DNA of 64,000 nucleotides from NCBI GenBank assembly GCA_038277395.1, contig CM076194.1, forward strand, positions 110,000,259 through 110,064,258, given 5' to 3'. The stretch's first letter is position 1. Each line of letters starts with the position of its first letter. Source of the DNA: Dryocosmus kuriphilus (lineage: Eukaryota > Arthropoda > Insecta > Hymenoptera > Cynipidae). The translations under genes and the position numbers were made by a program. Of this stretch, positions 13,791-24,249 are shown in pieces. The notes beneath the pieces were generated by a model, which worked only from the letters and a program-made list of their open reading frames with translations, ran no database searches and had not been told where the DNA came from.

Positions 13791-14605
13791 GGCCACTTAA
13801 CGAAGCTCTATATGCAGGCTCGTCATGTTTATTTATCATGTAAAATACAGTCTGATTACTCTAATTTTACGTTTAATTTTTATAAAAAGTGGTGACCAGC
13901 ATAAACATCGAGTAAAATATATTGTTTGAGTGTTGTTTTATAATAGCGGTAAGTATTCATGTTGTAATATTCATACGCAGAGTAACAATAAAATAAATTG
14001 TGCACGATGCTTATAGGTTCTTTTGTTGTGTCATACGTTAAAAAAGAAAGATAATTAGATAATTATTAATGTCCTGTTCACAATTATTATTAATAATATT
14101 ATAAGTTGTTTAAAAATTGTAAATTTTTTGTAAAATCATATGGACATACCTTTTTTTCATTTCATAATCAACAAGCTCCACACTTCATATATTCTTTGAA
14201 AACTGCTTCCCTATTTTTTCGAATTTATTACAACAAGAAAAAAAATTTCACTCGTTTTATAAAAACAGTTTACGAGATTAAGATTCATAATTAATGATAA
14301 AACAATAATATTTTTTTTTCAAATGTGCCACAAGGACCTAACCTGTTAGCATTTTCCCAACATTCCTTTTTTGTTACTCTACCAATGCATACTGCGATCT
14401 GAATACTAACCGCTATTGTAATTCAATATTCAAACAATGTATTTCACACCGATTTTAAGCAGGGCATCACTTTTGATCAATACTAAACGTTATAAATTAC
14501 GAGTCTACTTGTAAACATTACAAAAGAGCCTGCTTTCAGACCACGTGACGCATTCAGACCAATCAGATGGTTGCGATTGCAGCGCCTCTGTAGTTCGTGC
14601 CCACC

Positions 14606-15348
14606 GCGAATAGACATAAGGAGACCAAACATAGTGTATCCGAAAATGTGCACTTTTCTATTGCCAGAAGTACGAAGTTTGTTCGAACATCCCGTGCCAG
14701 ACACGCCACTCACACCTGAAAAAGACATGCCTGATATAAGATATTGTTTTGAATATATATATATATATATATATAAATTTTTTTTTGACTAGTCAGTTCA
14801 AGTCAGCTTTATTAAAATAGTGAGTATTATTAATTATTTCTAGTGACAGTTGGTGACAGAGTATAAATGTACTTAATAGAAAATGAAGGAGGTAGGTAAT
14901 TATATTTATTAAACTACATAAGTGTAAAAATTACTGTTTTGTGTGGAGGAGAAAGGTGAAGTATGAGAAAGCTGGTGTAAATATAACCGCAAATGAAAAA
15001 TGAAAAAAAATAAAATTATTGTAAAAAGTTTTGGCTGCTTCTAAATAGGTCAAAAAGTTAAATAGAAAAAACAGATAATCACTTGATTTGAAACGAATGT
15101 AGAGAAATATTTAATGGTTGTAAATTGTGCAAGTACTATAGTGTCTTAAAATAGAAAGTAATAGTCATTGCAATACTCTAAAGGTTATGATGTTATGTTG
15201 ACAAACTGAAACGGGCGGCCATGTTTCTTTTTTAGTGCGAGTGGCGCGCCTCGTACGGAAAGTTCGAACACTACTTCGTATTTCTGGCAACAAAAAAGTG
15301 CACGTTTTCGTTGAAGTCTATGCATTACAGTTTGGTCTTATGTAGTCA
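14606..15348. mobile_element. Element with ~120-bp terminal inverted repeats
   Basis: 14606-14730 and 15226-15348 are inverted copies. Anchors on the left are GACCAAACATAGTGTAT, GTGCACTTTT, GCCAGAAGTACGAAG, GTTCGAACAT and CGCCACTCACAC; their reverse complements appear in order on the right (GTGCGAGTGGCG, AGTTCGAAC, CTTCGTATTTCTGGC, AAAAGTGCAC, TTTGGTC). The arms flank about 500 bp of AT-rich DNA with a TA microsatellite and no coding. The right end abuts the palindrome at 15342-15532. This is consistent with a non-autonomous long-TIR DNA element; superfamily unknown. Confidence 0.7.
14753..14775. repeat. (TA)n microsatellite
   Basis: About eleven uninterrupted AT dinucleotides just inside the left arm of the long-TIR element. 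Confidence 0.9.
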
Positions 15349-15532
15349 AAAACATGTATGCCTTATGTTTTGGGGAGCAGGTCCAAAAATGAAAATAGCG
15401 TCAACTCTATACGTTTGTATGAACTCTGACGTGTGTTTGCATTGCCATGGTTCATACAAATGTATAGAATTGATGCCATTTTCATTTTTGGACCTACTTA
15501 CCAAACATAAGGCATACATGCTTTTGACTGTA
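15342..15532. repeat. Near-perfect palindrome, ~83-bp arms, 25-nt loop
   Basis: 15342-15424 and 15450-15532 are reverse complements with roughly ten differences. The left arm runs from GTAGTCAAAAACATGTATGC to GTTTGTATGAAC; the right arm runs from GTTCATACAAATGTATAG to CATGCTTTTGACTGTAC. The loop is short, so a transcript in either direction would fold into a long hairpin. It may be a foldback element in its own right or an inverted duplication at the edge of the adjacent long-TIR element. Confidence 0.85.
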
Positions 15533-15539
15533 CATGAGT

Positions 15540-18500
15540 GAAAAGATCAAATCTTCCAATTTAAATTTCGCCCCAAAGTCGCATAACACCTTTCAACATA
15601 ACCTCAATTCTAACAAAGTTCTAGCGTAAAATTCATATTGCAAAAACTTTCAGCTCAGTTTCTTTTAATATTTTTTCACATGTTCCGATGTTTTGTTATT
15701 CTTTTCAATATTTCTATGAATTAAAATAAAAAATTAAACCGCCTACAGATTACGAATGAACACTTTTTATTATGAAGTACGCTATGTACGTCTTTTCGTT
15801 AAGATTGCATCGTTGAGCTGCGCCCATCTATGTAGTTTTACAGCTAGCGCTATTTGGCGGGTTATGTTGATATATTTTTGGGTAATTATATTCTTTTTCT
15901 AATCGACCATTACTAAGTCACGTAGGGTTATTTATTAGATCAGTTGTCGATAAGCGCCTCATTGCAGAGGCATAAAATTTAACGTTGCGGGTAATCTCGA
16001 TATAATATTGCAAGAACGCTAAGAAGAAAACTAAAATAAATATTCTAAAGTCTCGGGAAAAGGTTGCGATACAAGTTTTACGTGCGTTTCATGCTAATTT
16101 GTAGGACTATATGAAGGGTGGCCCTCTCTATAGGGTCATAAGCGTCATTTTAACCATTTTTCAGGACAGACAAGAAATATTCTCAAAAGTCGAATGTCTA
16201 ATATAGAAAAAAAATTTTTCCGAGATACATGAATGCTTAATTAAAGTCTGAAAAAAGTGTAATTGAAAAATTTTATTGAATGGAGGGAGAATATTTTTTT
16301 CGCTCTAGGCATGGGTTTTCTCAATTTTGGACTGTGATTAGAAATACAATGTTCAATTTCAGGGAAAAAATTATTTCTAGCTGTTAAGCTGCTAAATCGA
16401 TATGAAGAAAGTTTGATTGAAAAATGTCATTAAGTTCAGAGAAAATGGAAGGGTTTTTTTCACTATATTTTCTCAGCATTAGACGATGATTTAAACTCTA
16501 AATTTTAGTTAAAATAAGCGAAAGCAAAATAGATTTATAGCTGTAAAGTTTCAAAAGCATTGCAGAAAGTTCGAAAAACTTGCAAAAAAACTGCAATAAA
16601 ATTTAAAAAGTTACGTACATCTGAGAGTTTATTTTATTACTTTTGTTAGATGTCTTTTAGTTGTTTTGTAATTTTGAAAGATATTAGGGAACATTCTATA
16701 AATAGTTGTAAAAAATATTTGAAGGCAAGAAGCTGGTGACTTGCAAATGTCGATTTTTTATCGCGAAAAGGTGACAGTTGAAATATAGATACTGTCTAGT
16801 ATTACGGAATTTTCAGTTTCGCACCAGAAAGATAAATATATAAATAATAGAATACCGCTACAATTAAAGCAGTAATTATCTAAAATAATTACTATGTATT
16901 TTCCCCCTCTAAATTTTCTGGGCTAATTTTCTGACAATTTACATTGCTACCGACTATTGGGGAATACAATCTGACGCCTTTTCCATCCCTTCGGACCACT
17001 TTTACGTTCAAAACTGTTAAAGGTTTTTCTTCTCTTTCATCTTTTTTAAAGTGCAATATAAGAAGTAAATAACGATTAATATTAATATCGGATAATACAA
17101 TTAGATTACATTAGTAAGTCTAGTAGTGCGGAAAATTCCACAACTCAACGACATGTACTAAAATTTCCGTAATACTAGTTCTAGCTATTTGAATTGTTAA
17201 TTTGAAAAATTCCCTAATAATAAACACTGCCTTAAATTATATGATATATTATATATTATATGAGATTTCTCTTGTAACTATAAATTATTTTTCATAAGTA
17301 TATTTTTGTTAAAGTAGTAAATTTTAATGATGAAAATATAAAAAATATTCTTTAGGTTAAGGAAGATATTTATGAATTAATGAGTTGATAAGTGAGATAA
17401 GGATATCGATATCAGAAAGAACATGCTCACTTGACTAATTTCTTTCCGTATTTTGTATTTACTTTCTCAAATGTCCGTTTAACAGTAAAGGAAAGAACTT
17501 GTAGTTACTGATAGGTTGTCTGTCACACATGTTTGGAGAATAAATAGTAGTTAATATCTAATTTTTCTGTCCATGAAATTGATAAGTACGAAGGCGAACA
17601 CATATGTATGACTATGAAATCATTAAACACATGTTTATAATAGATAACTTGAGATATATTACTTTCTCGCAAGGTCGTTTGTATTTGTGAACATAAGAAC
17701 GAATATAATGGTGTAAGGTCAATACAGTAGGTTACTGGGCCATGAAAAGATATCAAGAAAATCGGGTCGCTTGTAAAAAGATCAAATTCAGTTTCCTAAT
17801 TTCCTTACTTTTTATCGTCTTATTCAATTACAATGTTAAACTTCAGATAAATGAGATTATTAAATTGAAAGGAAAATTTAAGAATCATCCGCATATTTAA
17901 AAGGTATTGAATAACCAGTTTTTTTCGATTTGCCTGGGAAACTCTCTCCGATAGACAGGTAGGTATACCTGGCAGGTATATTTGTAGAGGATCTATTTTA
18001 TTTGTTTGAGTGGGACAGAAAGCGATGCGACGTTCCATAGGTTTTGGGGGTCTTATTTTGTTGTGCATGCGTGATATGGGGAAAGAATGAATGGAACCTG
18101 TTGGGTTTGGACATTACCGCATGAGAGGCGTTCCATGGATCAGGAATCTAGTTTGGGTACTTCAGACACGCCTAACCTAATCTTCCTTCCACCTGAGCCT
18201 CGAGTCCCTCGACCTGAATTTTCCCTCTCATTTCAAATGTTTTAAACTTTAAAGTACAGAAAACACTCGTCCAGCCGCCTGTCTTACTCGCATTTTTCTT
18301 CAAGATTTTTATTCAGATTCCTTCTCAATTTGAAAACTTGACATTTATGTAGAATTGTAAGGTAATTAATACAATGATGGGACAGTTAAGAAGTTCTTCA
18401 ATTTTTGCAATTATAAAATGTAGTATAAGCGTCAAACATAATTCTAAAATACACAGATGGATAATAAATTAATAAAGATTCAAGTGACCATAATTATGAC

Positions 18501-18770
18501 AATTATAATATTATCCTTTTTAAATGTGGTGAAATATAATCAGCTTTTAAATTTCTGACCTATTGAAAGCAGAGTGATTGGCGTCTTAATTGCATAATGA
18601 TTGGCCAGGTACAAAAATGGTATATTGGTAGATTAATTCTGCTTATTATTCGCGGGACAAATTAATAAACAGTGATTTACGCTATGCAAAGTTTAAGCAA
18701 TTTTGAATGATTTTTTGCAAGGATATTAGTCATTTACTTTTCAGATATATAGTAGTGTGGCCAATTATTA
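15540..18770. other. AT-rich DNA without recognisable gene
   Basis: No exon, RNA gene or intact element recognised. It includes the degenerate tandem units listed at 16110-16580. The AT-rich sequence 17220-17400 and the segment around 17940-18210, which is somewhat richer in G+C, show nothing codable beyond short frames. Confidence 0.45.
16110..16580. repeat. Degenerate tandem units of ~165 bp
   Basis: Two units, near 16259-16421 and 16422-16580, share an ordered set of words: TTGAAAAATnTnATT, an AGAAAATnGAAGG-like stretch, TTTTTTTCnCT, TTTTCTCA, then a TAGCTGTnAAG(C/T) motif and ATGAAGAAAGTTTGA or GCAGAAAGTTCGA. A weaker third unit may precede them from about 16110. Divergence is high, so unit borders are approximate. 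Confidence 0.4.
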
Positions 18771-19259
18771 TGTTTTCAGGGATCACAGCCGGTCCTCTAT
18801 TTCCTCTATTTTGGAATTAGTCCTCTATTTTACTGTATTTTTGAAAATTCTTCTGTATTTCCTCTATTTTCAGTCGAACAAGGAATTAAAAAAAAAATCA
18901 ATTACAATTTGAATATTTGCGCGCTGTCGCAATATCGATAATCGATATCGCGCGTCTTATCGCATCGTCGGTAGAGGAGCGACCTTGAACTTTCATTTTA
19001 CAAAAATTATCTTTATAAACGTTATAAGTTTAACCAAATGTAACGGAACATCAAAACCGTCTTCAAAAATGACGTAAAAAATTGTGATAGATTTTGACTT
19101 CAAAAACGAAGTCTACAATGACGCCGTTTTTAACGACGCTTTTGACGTTGTTTTAGACGTGGGTTTTGCGCCATTTTCGACTTAGTTTTTTTACGACGTT
19201 TTGGATGTCAAGTTTTTCAATAGCTATTAGCTTGCAGTAAAAAGTAACAACATTACGTT

Positions 19260-19668
19260 CTTTTCTTTGGTTTAAACTGAACAAATTTTAATGCCAACAT
19301 TTTCAAAAATATAATAGTTCAATTTTTAACAAAAGAATTTCCAAACAAAAATAGATTAATTATAAAACTAAAAAGAGGAATTTTTAACAAAATAGTTAAA
19401 TTTTTAACCAAAAGTAAAAGAAAAGGACTATCAACATAGATTTTTTCTCGTTTCTCCAAAAAATTGTTTAGACCAGTAATCGATAAAAATTTAACATCAG
19501 AAATTAATTATCAAAAACTTAAGTATTTAATTTTCAACCAAATATTTGAATTTTCTACAAAAAAAGATGAAAGAAAAAGGATCTTCAAAAAAATAGTTGA
19601 ATTTCCAACTTTTCAACAAAAAATGTAATAGTTGAAATTTAAACCAAGATATTTATATTTTTAATTTA
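19260..19668. repeat. Degenerate short-period array of the TTTTTAACCAAAA type
   Basis: Irregular repeats of a word close to AATTTTTAACCAAAA/AATTTTCAACCAAA. The same array resumes at 20880-21245 beyond the GC-hairpin element, which indicates that the element inserted into a pre-existing array. Confidence 0.6.
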
Positions 19669-19672
19669 AAAA

Positions 19673-20870
19673 ATCTGCCCGCTTCGCGGGCACATTCTCA
19701 TCGTGCGCTTCGCGCGAAGTATGAGCGCGCCTAAGGCGCGCGTCTGTTGGCACTCGCGCTTCGCGCTCGATACATTATTCACCTCGCGCTACGCGCTCGG
19801 TGTTTATGGATCGTATAAACCTTTAAATTAAAAATTCCAAAAGGAACTATTTTACTTAAGGTTCTATCGCCCTTAAGGAATACATTCTCATCATGACACT
19901 CGCGCTTCGCGCTCGATAATTACATTGTTTTAAAAAACATTGTAGATTGGTAAAGTTTTTTTGTGATTTTCCAAATTTTCACAATACAGGTTTTCGATTC
20001 TTAAAAGTAAAACGATGAGTCTTATAAATAAATTTTCTAGCTCTTTCCAAGGTGAACAATTCTGCTTGCATAGTTTTGCTGAAAAGTGGTTTTTCTTTAT
20101 ATTTCATAACATATTTCACGAATAACTCAAAAACTACGCGTCTGCTCAAAAAATGATAGAGAGCAAATTTGTAGATCTTTTTGAGGCGAGCAACTTTGTT
20201 TATTATTATTTTTGCGTATCGTGCATAGTTTGACGGGAAATTTGAAATTTTTTATTTTTAATAACGTTTTATCGATTAAAACAAAAACCGTGCATTTTAT
20301 GAAAAAATGGTTAAAACAAAATTGGTAGATATTTTTTAATTGAACAACTTTGTTCTTTACCAATTTTTTGTATTTTGAATATTTTGGCGGGAAACCAGAG
20401 TTTTTTAATTTTAATAGCGTCTTCTTGATTAAAACAAAAACCGTTCATTTTATCAAAAAACGGTCAAGACAAAATTTGTAGATTTTTTTGAGGTGAACAA
20501 TTTTACTTTCTTACATTTTTTTTGTATCTCTCATAGTTTAGCCGGAAAATGGATTTTTTGATTTTGTAAAAACCGTTTTTGATGGATAAAACCATAACTG
20601 TTGGTCAAAAACCGCTGGTTAACGAACTCGTCCTTTCTTTTTACCCCTTTAAAGAAGTGTACTAAAGCGCACTCCAATCCGATTAGTCTTTCGAAAGTTA
20701 TCGCGATCACAGATGACAACGACGACAACGACAACGATGACAACAGACAGACAGACACGGTCGTAAAAACCGTTTTTTTCTGACTCAGGGGGTCTCAAAA
20801 CGTGGAGATTTCATGGAATCCGCGAAAGTCAAATTTTACATAAATCTAATACCTTCTCTGATGAGAATGT
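19673..20870 (+). mobile_element. GC-hairpin family copy A (putative non-autonomous Helentron)
   Basis: Reference copy for the family; strand is given by the order GC-rich end first. ATCTG, then the hairpin CCCGCTTCGCGGG, then ACATTCTCATC (19692-19702) open the element. Next come palindromes such as CGCGCTTCGCGC and TCGCGCTTCGCGCTCG, and a second ACATTCTCATC at 19882-19892. The AT-rich body (about 20027-20640) has four degenerate units of about 150 bp, each opening with AAATTTGTAGATnTTTTT or AATTTTCTAGCTCTTTCC and a GTGAACAA word. Then come a conserved block (CATAACTGTTGGTC), a GAC/AAC microsatellite with GACAGACAGACA, a conserved tail, and GATGAGAATGT as the last bases. Open frames across it are not conserved in frame between copies and encode low-complexity peptides. 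Read on the reverse strand, the order (inverted motif, body, inverted motif, hairpin, T run) is that of Helentron/Helitron2-type elements. The class is inferred; there is no Rep/helicase. Confidence 0.75.
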
Positions 20871-20879
20871 AAAAAGTAA

Positions 20880-21245
20880 AATTTTTAACAAGCAAATGAA
20901 TTTTTAACGTAATAGTTTAATTTTTAACTGAAAAAGACCAATTTTTAAGAAAATAGTTCAATTTCCAACTAAAAAGGTCAATTCTCAATCCAAAAAGATG
21001 AAGTTTTAACTAAAGATATAATGGTTGAGTTTTTAACCAAGAAATATTATTTTTCAGCTAAAAATAGTTGAAGTAACAACCCTAAAAAGAGGAATTTTCA
21101 AACCAACAAAAATTAATTTTCAACCAAATCGTTGAATTTTCAATCGAAAAAATAATTTTCAACCAAAAATGAAAATAAATGACTGAACAAAAAAAAAAAT
21201 TTTCAACCAAAAATTAAAATAGTTGTTTTTTTTTTTTGTGGGGTT
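20880..21245. repeat. Continuation of the TTTTTAACCAAAA array
   Basis: Same degenerate word family as 19260-19668, interrupted by copy A. Poly-A and poly-T runs occur near 21190 and 21226. Confidence 0.6.
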
Positions 21246-21334
21246 TTATTAATTTAGTCTAAATTTAAGAGAATGGTGAGAAAAACCAGAAAGAAGGGGA
21301 TATTTCTTGAAAGGAGCGAAATTCTTTTTAAAAA

Positions 21335-22563
21335 ATCTGCCCGCTTCGCGGGCACATTCTCATCGCCCGCTACGCACACCGCGCTTCGCGCGAAGTATGA
21401 GCACGCCTAGGGCGCGCGTCTGTTGGCACTCGCGCTTCGCGCTCGGTAGATTATTCACCTCGCACTACGCGCTCGGTGTTTATGGATCGTATAAACCTTT
21501 AAATTAAAAATTCCAAAAGAAATTATTTTACTTAAGGCTTTATCGCCCTTAAGGAATACATTCTCATCATGACACTCGCGTTTCGCGCTCGATAATTACA
21601 TTTTTTTAAAACACATTGTAGATTGGTAAAGTTTTTTTGTAATTTTCCACATTTTCACAATACAGGATTTCGATTCTTAAAAGTAAAACGATGAGTCTTA
21701 TAAATAAATTTTGTAGCTGTTTCCAAGGTGAACAATTCTGCTTGTTAATATTTTCTCATATCTTGCATAGTTTTGCTGAAAAGTGGTTTTCTTTATATTT
21801 CATAACATATTTCACGAATAACTCAAAAAATACGCGTCTGCTCAAAAAAATGGTAGAGAGCAAATTTGTAGATCTTTTTGAGGTGAACAACTTTGTTTCT
21901 TATTATTTTTCCGTATCCTTCATAGTTTGGCGGGAAATTTGAAATTTTTAATTTTTAATAACGTTTTATCGATTAAAACAAAAACCGTGCATTTTAACAA
22001 AAAATGGTTGAAACAAAATTTATAGATATTTTTAAAGTGAACAACTTTGTTCTTAACCATTTTTTTGTATCTTGAATATTTTGGCGGGAATCCATAGTTT
22101 TTTAATTTTAATAGCGTTTTCTTGATTAAAAGAAAAACCGTTCATTTTATCAAAAAAGGATTAAGACAAAATTCGTAGATTTTTTTAAGGTGAACAATTT
22201 TACTTTCTTACTTTTTTTTGTATCTCTCATAGTTTAGCCGAAAAATGGATTTTTTGATTTTGTGAAAACCGTTTTTGATGGATAAAACCATAACCGTTGG
22301 TCAAAAATCGCTGGTTAACGAACTCGTCCTTTCTTTTTACCCCTTAAAGAAGTGTACCAAAGCACAATTCAATCCGATTAGTCCTTCGAAAGTTATCGTG
22401 GGAACAGACTCCAACGACGACGACGACAACGACGACGACAACAGACAGACACCGTCGTAAAAACCCTTTTTTCGGATTCAGGAAGTCTCAAAACGTGGAG
22501 ATTTCATGAAATCCGCGAAAGTCAAATTTTACATAAATCTAATACCTTCTCTGATGAGAATGT
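21335..22563 (+). mobile_element. GC-hairpin family copy B
   Basis: Full-length (1229 bp), same orientation as copy A and about 460 bp from it. The first palindrome cluster differs (GCCCGCTACGC, ACCGCGCTTCGCG), and the microsatellite is a pure GAC/AAC mix. It ends GATGAGAATGT followed by AAAAATGG. The left flank is an A run, the usual context for this family. Confidence 0.75.
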
Positions 22564-23010
22564 AAAAATGGAAAAACAGTGGAAAGGGGAGACTGGAAGC
22601 TTGAAATTAAATTTATGATCTTGCAGTTGTTGATGGCTTGAAAAAATATGATAAAATAGTGCATAAAAAAAAAAATGCCCATAACTCTTGACTTAGTTAA
22701 ACTAGCACAAAAAGCTTATTCATCAAAAGCAAATTCTCGAGGAAGCGGCTTTAGAAAAAGGTGCTGAAACTTCTTCTAAAATTCTTGTATTTTTGCAAAT
22801 GAGGTCCTCTATTTTCGGAAAAAAAGTTCTCTAGTCTCTATTTGAGAACAAATAGAGACTGTGATCTCTGTATTTTGTATTCATGATGACAATGATTGAC
22901 CAATGACCACCTATAGTTGACCAAATTCAATTAAAATTGAAAACTTAATAATAAGACCTATCGTGACTAGTGAAAAAATAATAATTTTCTAAAAGAGGCC
23001 ACTTATTTTT

Positions 23011-24246
23011 ACATTCTCATCAGAGAAGGTATTAGATTTATGTAACATTTGACTTTCGCGGATTTCATGAAATCTCCACGTTTTGAGACCTCCTGAATCC
23101 GAAAAAACGTTTTTTACGACGGTCTCTGTCTGTTGTCGTCGTTTTCGTCGTCGTCGTTGTCGTCATCGTCGTCGTCGTTGTCGTCATCGTCGTCGTCGTT
23201 GTCGTTGGAGTCTGTTCCCTCGATAACTTTCGAAGGACTAATCGGATTAGATTGTGCTTTGGTACACTTCTTTAAGGGATAAAAAGAAAGTCCGAGTTCG
23301 CTAACCAGCGGTTTTTGACCAACGGTTATGGTTTTATCCATCAAAAACGGTTTTCACAAAATAAAAAATCCATCTTCCGGCCAAACTATGAGAGATGCAA
23401 AAAAAATGTAAGAAAGTAAAATTGTTCATCTCAAAAAAATCTACAAATTTTGTCTTAACTGTTTTTTGATAAAATGAGCGTTTTTTGTTTTAATCAAGAA
23501 AATGCTATTAAAATTTAAAAAACTCCTGTTTCCCGTCAAAATATTGAAGATACAAAAAAATGGTAAAAAACAAAGTTGTTCAATTCAAAAAGATCTACAA
23601 ATTTTGTTTGAACCATTTTTTGATAAAATGCACGGTTTTTATTTTAATCGATAAAACGTTATTAAAAATAAAAAATTTCAAATTTTCCGCCAAACTATGC
23701 AAGATACGAAAAAATGATAATAAACAAAGTTGTTCACCTAAAAAAGATCTACAAATTTGCTCTCCGTCATTTTTTTGAGCAGACGCGTAGTTTTTGAGTT
23801 ATTCGTGAAATATGTTATGAAATATAAAGAAAACCACGCTTCAGCAAAACTATGCAAGATATGAGAAAATATTAACAAGCAGAATTATTGTTCACTTTGG
23901 AAAGAGCTACAAAATTTATTTATAAGACTCATCGTTTTACTTTTAAGAATCGAAATCCTGTATTGCGAAAATTTGTAAAATCACAAAAAAACTACCAATC
24001 TACAATGTGTTTTAAAAAATGTAATTATCGAGCGCGAAGTGCGAGTGTTATGATGAGAATTTATTCCTTAAGGGCGATAGAGCCTTAGGTAAAATAATTT
24101 CTTTTGTAATTTTTAATTTAAAGGTTTATACGATCCATAAACACCGAGCGCGTAGCGCGAGGTGAATAATCTATGGAGCGCGAAGCACGAGTGCCAACAG
24201 ACGCGTGCCCTAGGCGCGCTCATACTTCGCGCGAAGGGCGCGATGA
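23011..24246 (-). mobile_element. GC-hairpin family copy C, outer hairpin lost
   Basis: Inverted relative to A and B. It begins with ACATTCTCATC directly after a T run (23006-23010). The GAC/AAC microsatellite is long, and its (GTC)n reading at 23140-23210 produces the aspartate/asparagine-rich peptide of the opposite strand. The GC-rich end stops at GGGCGCGATGA without the outer GAATGT and CCCGCGAAGCGGG hairpin, so the rolling-circle-type terminator is missing. The inner motif also has a substitution (GATGAGAATTT). Confidence 0.72.
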
Positions 24247-24249
24247 TTT

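Larger units (their letters stand above)
18777..22870. mobile_element. hAT-like non-autonomous shell holding two GC-hairpin elements
   Basis: The ends CAGGGATCACAG (18777-18788) and CTGTGATCTCTG (22859-22870) are inverted repeats with one mismatch, and CCTCTATTTTC-type words recur inside both ends. Flanking octamers are TATGTTTT on the left and TATTTTGT on the right, 6/8 identical, acceptable for a decayed 8-bp hAT duplication. Removing the two nested family copies leaves about 1.67 kb with no transposase I can read. A tight hairpin, AGTCTCTATTTG / CAAATAGAGACT, sits right at the right end (22834-22860). Confidence 0.65.

Noticed and set aside
23140..23210. Acidic Asp/Asn-rich protein segment
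   Set aside because: It is simply the translated GAC/AAC microsatellite and varies in length between copies.
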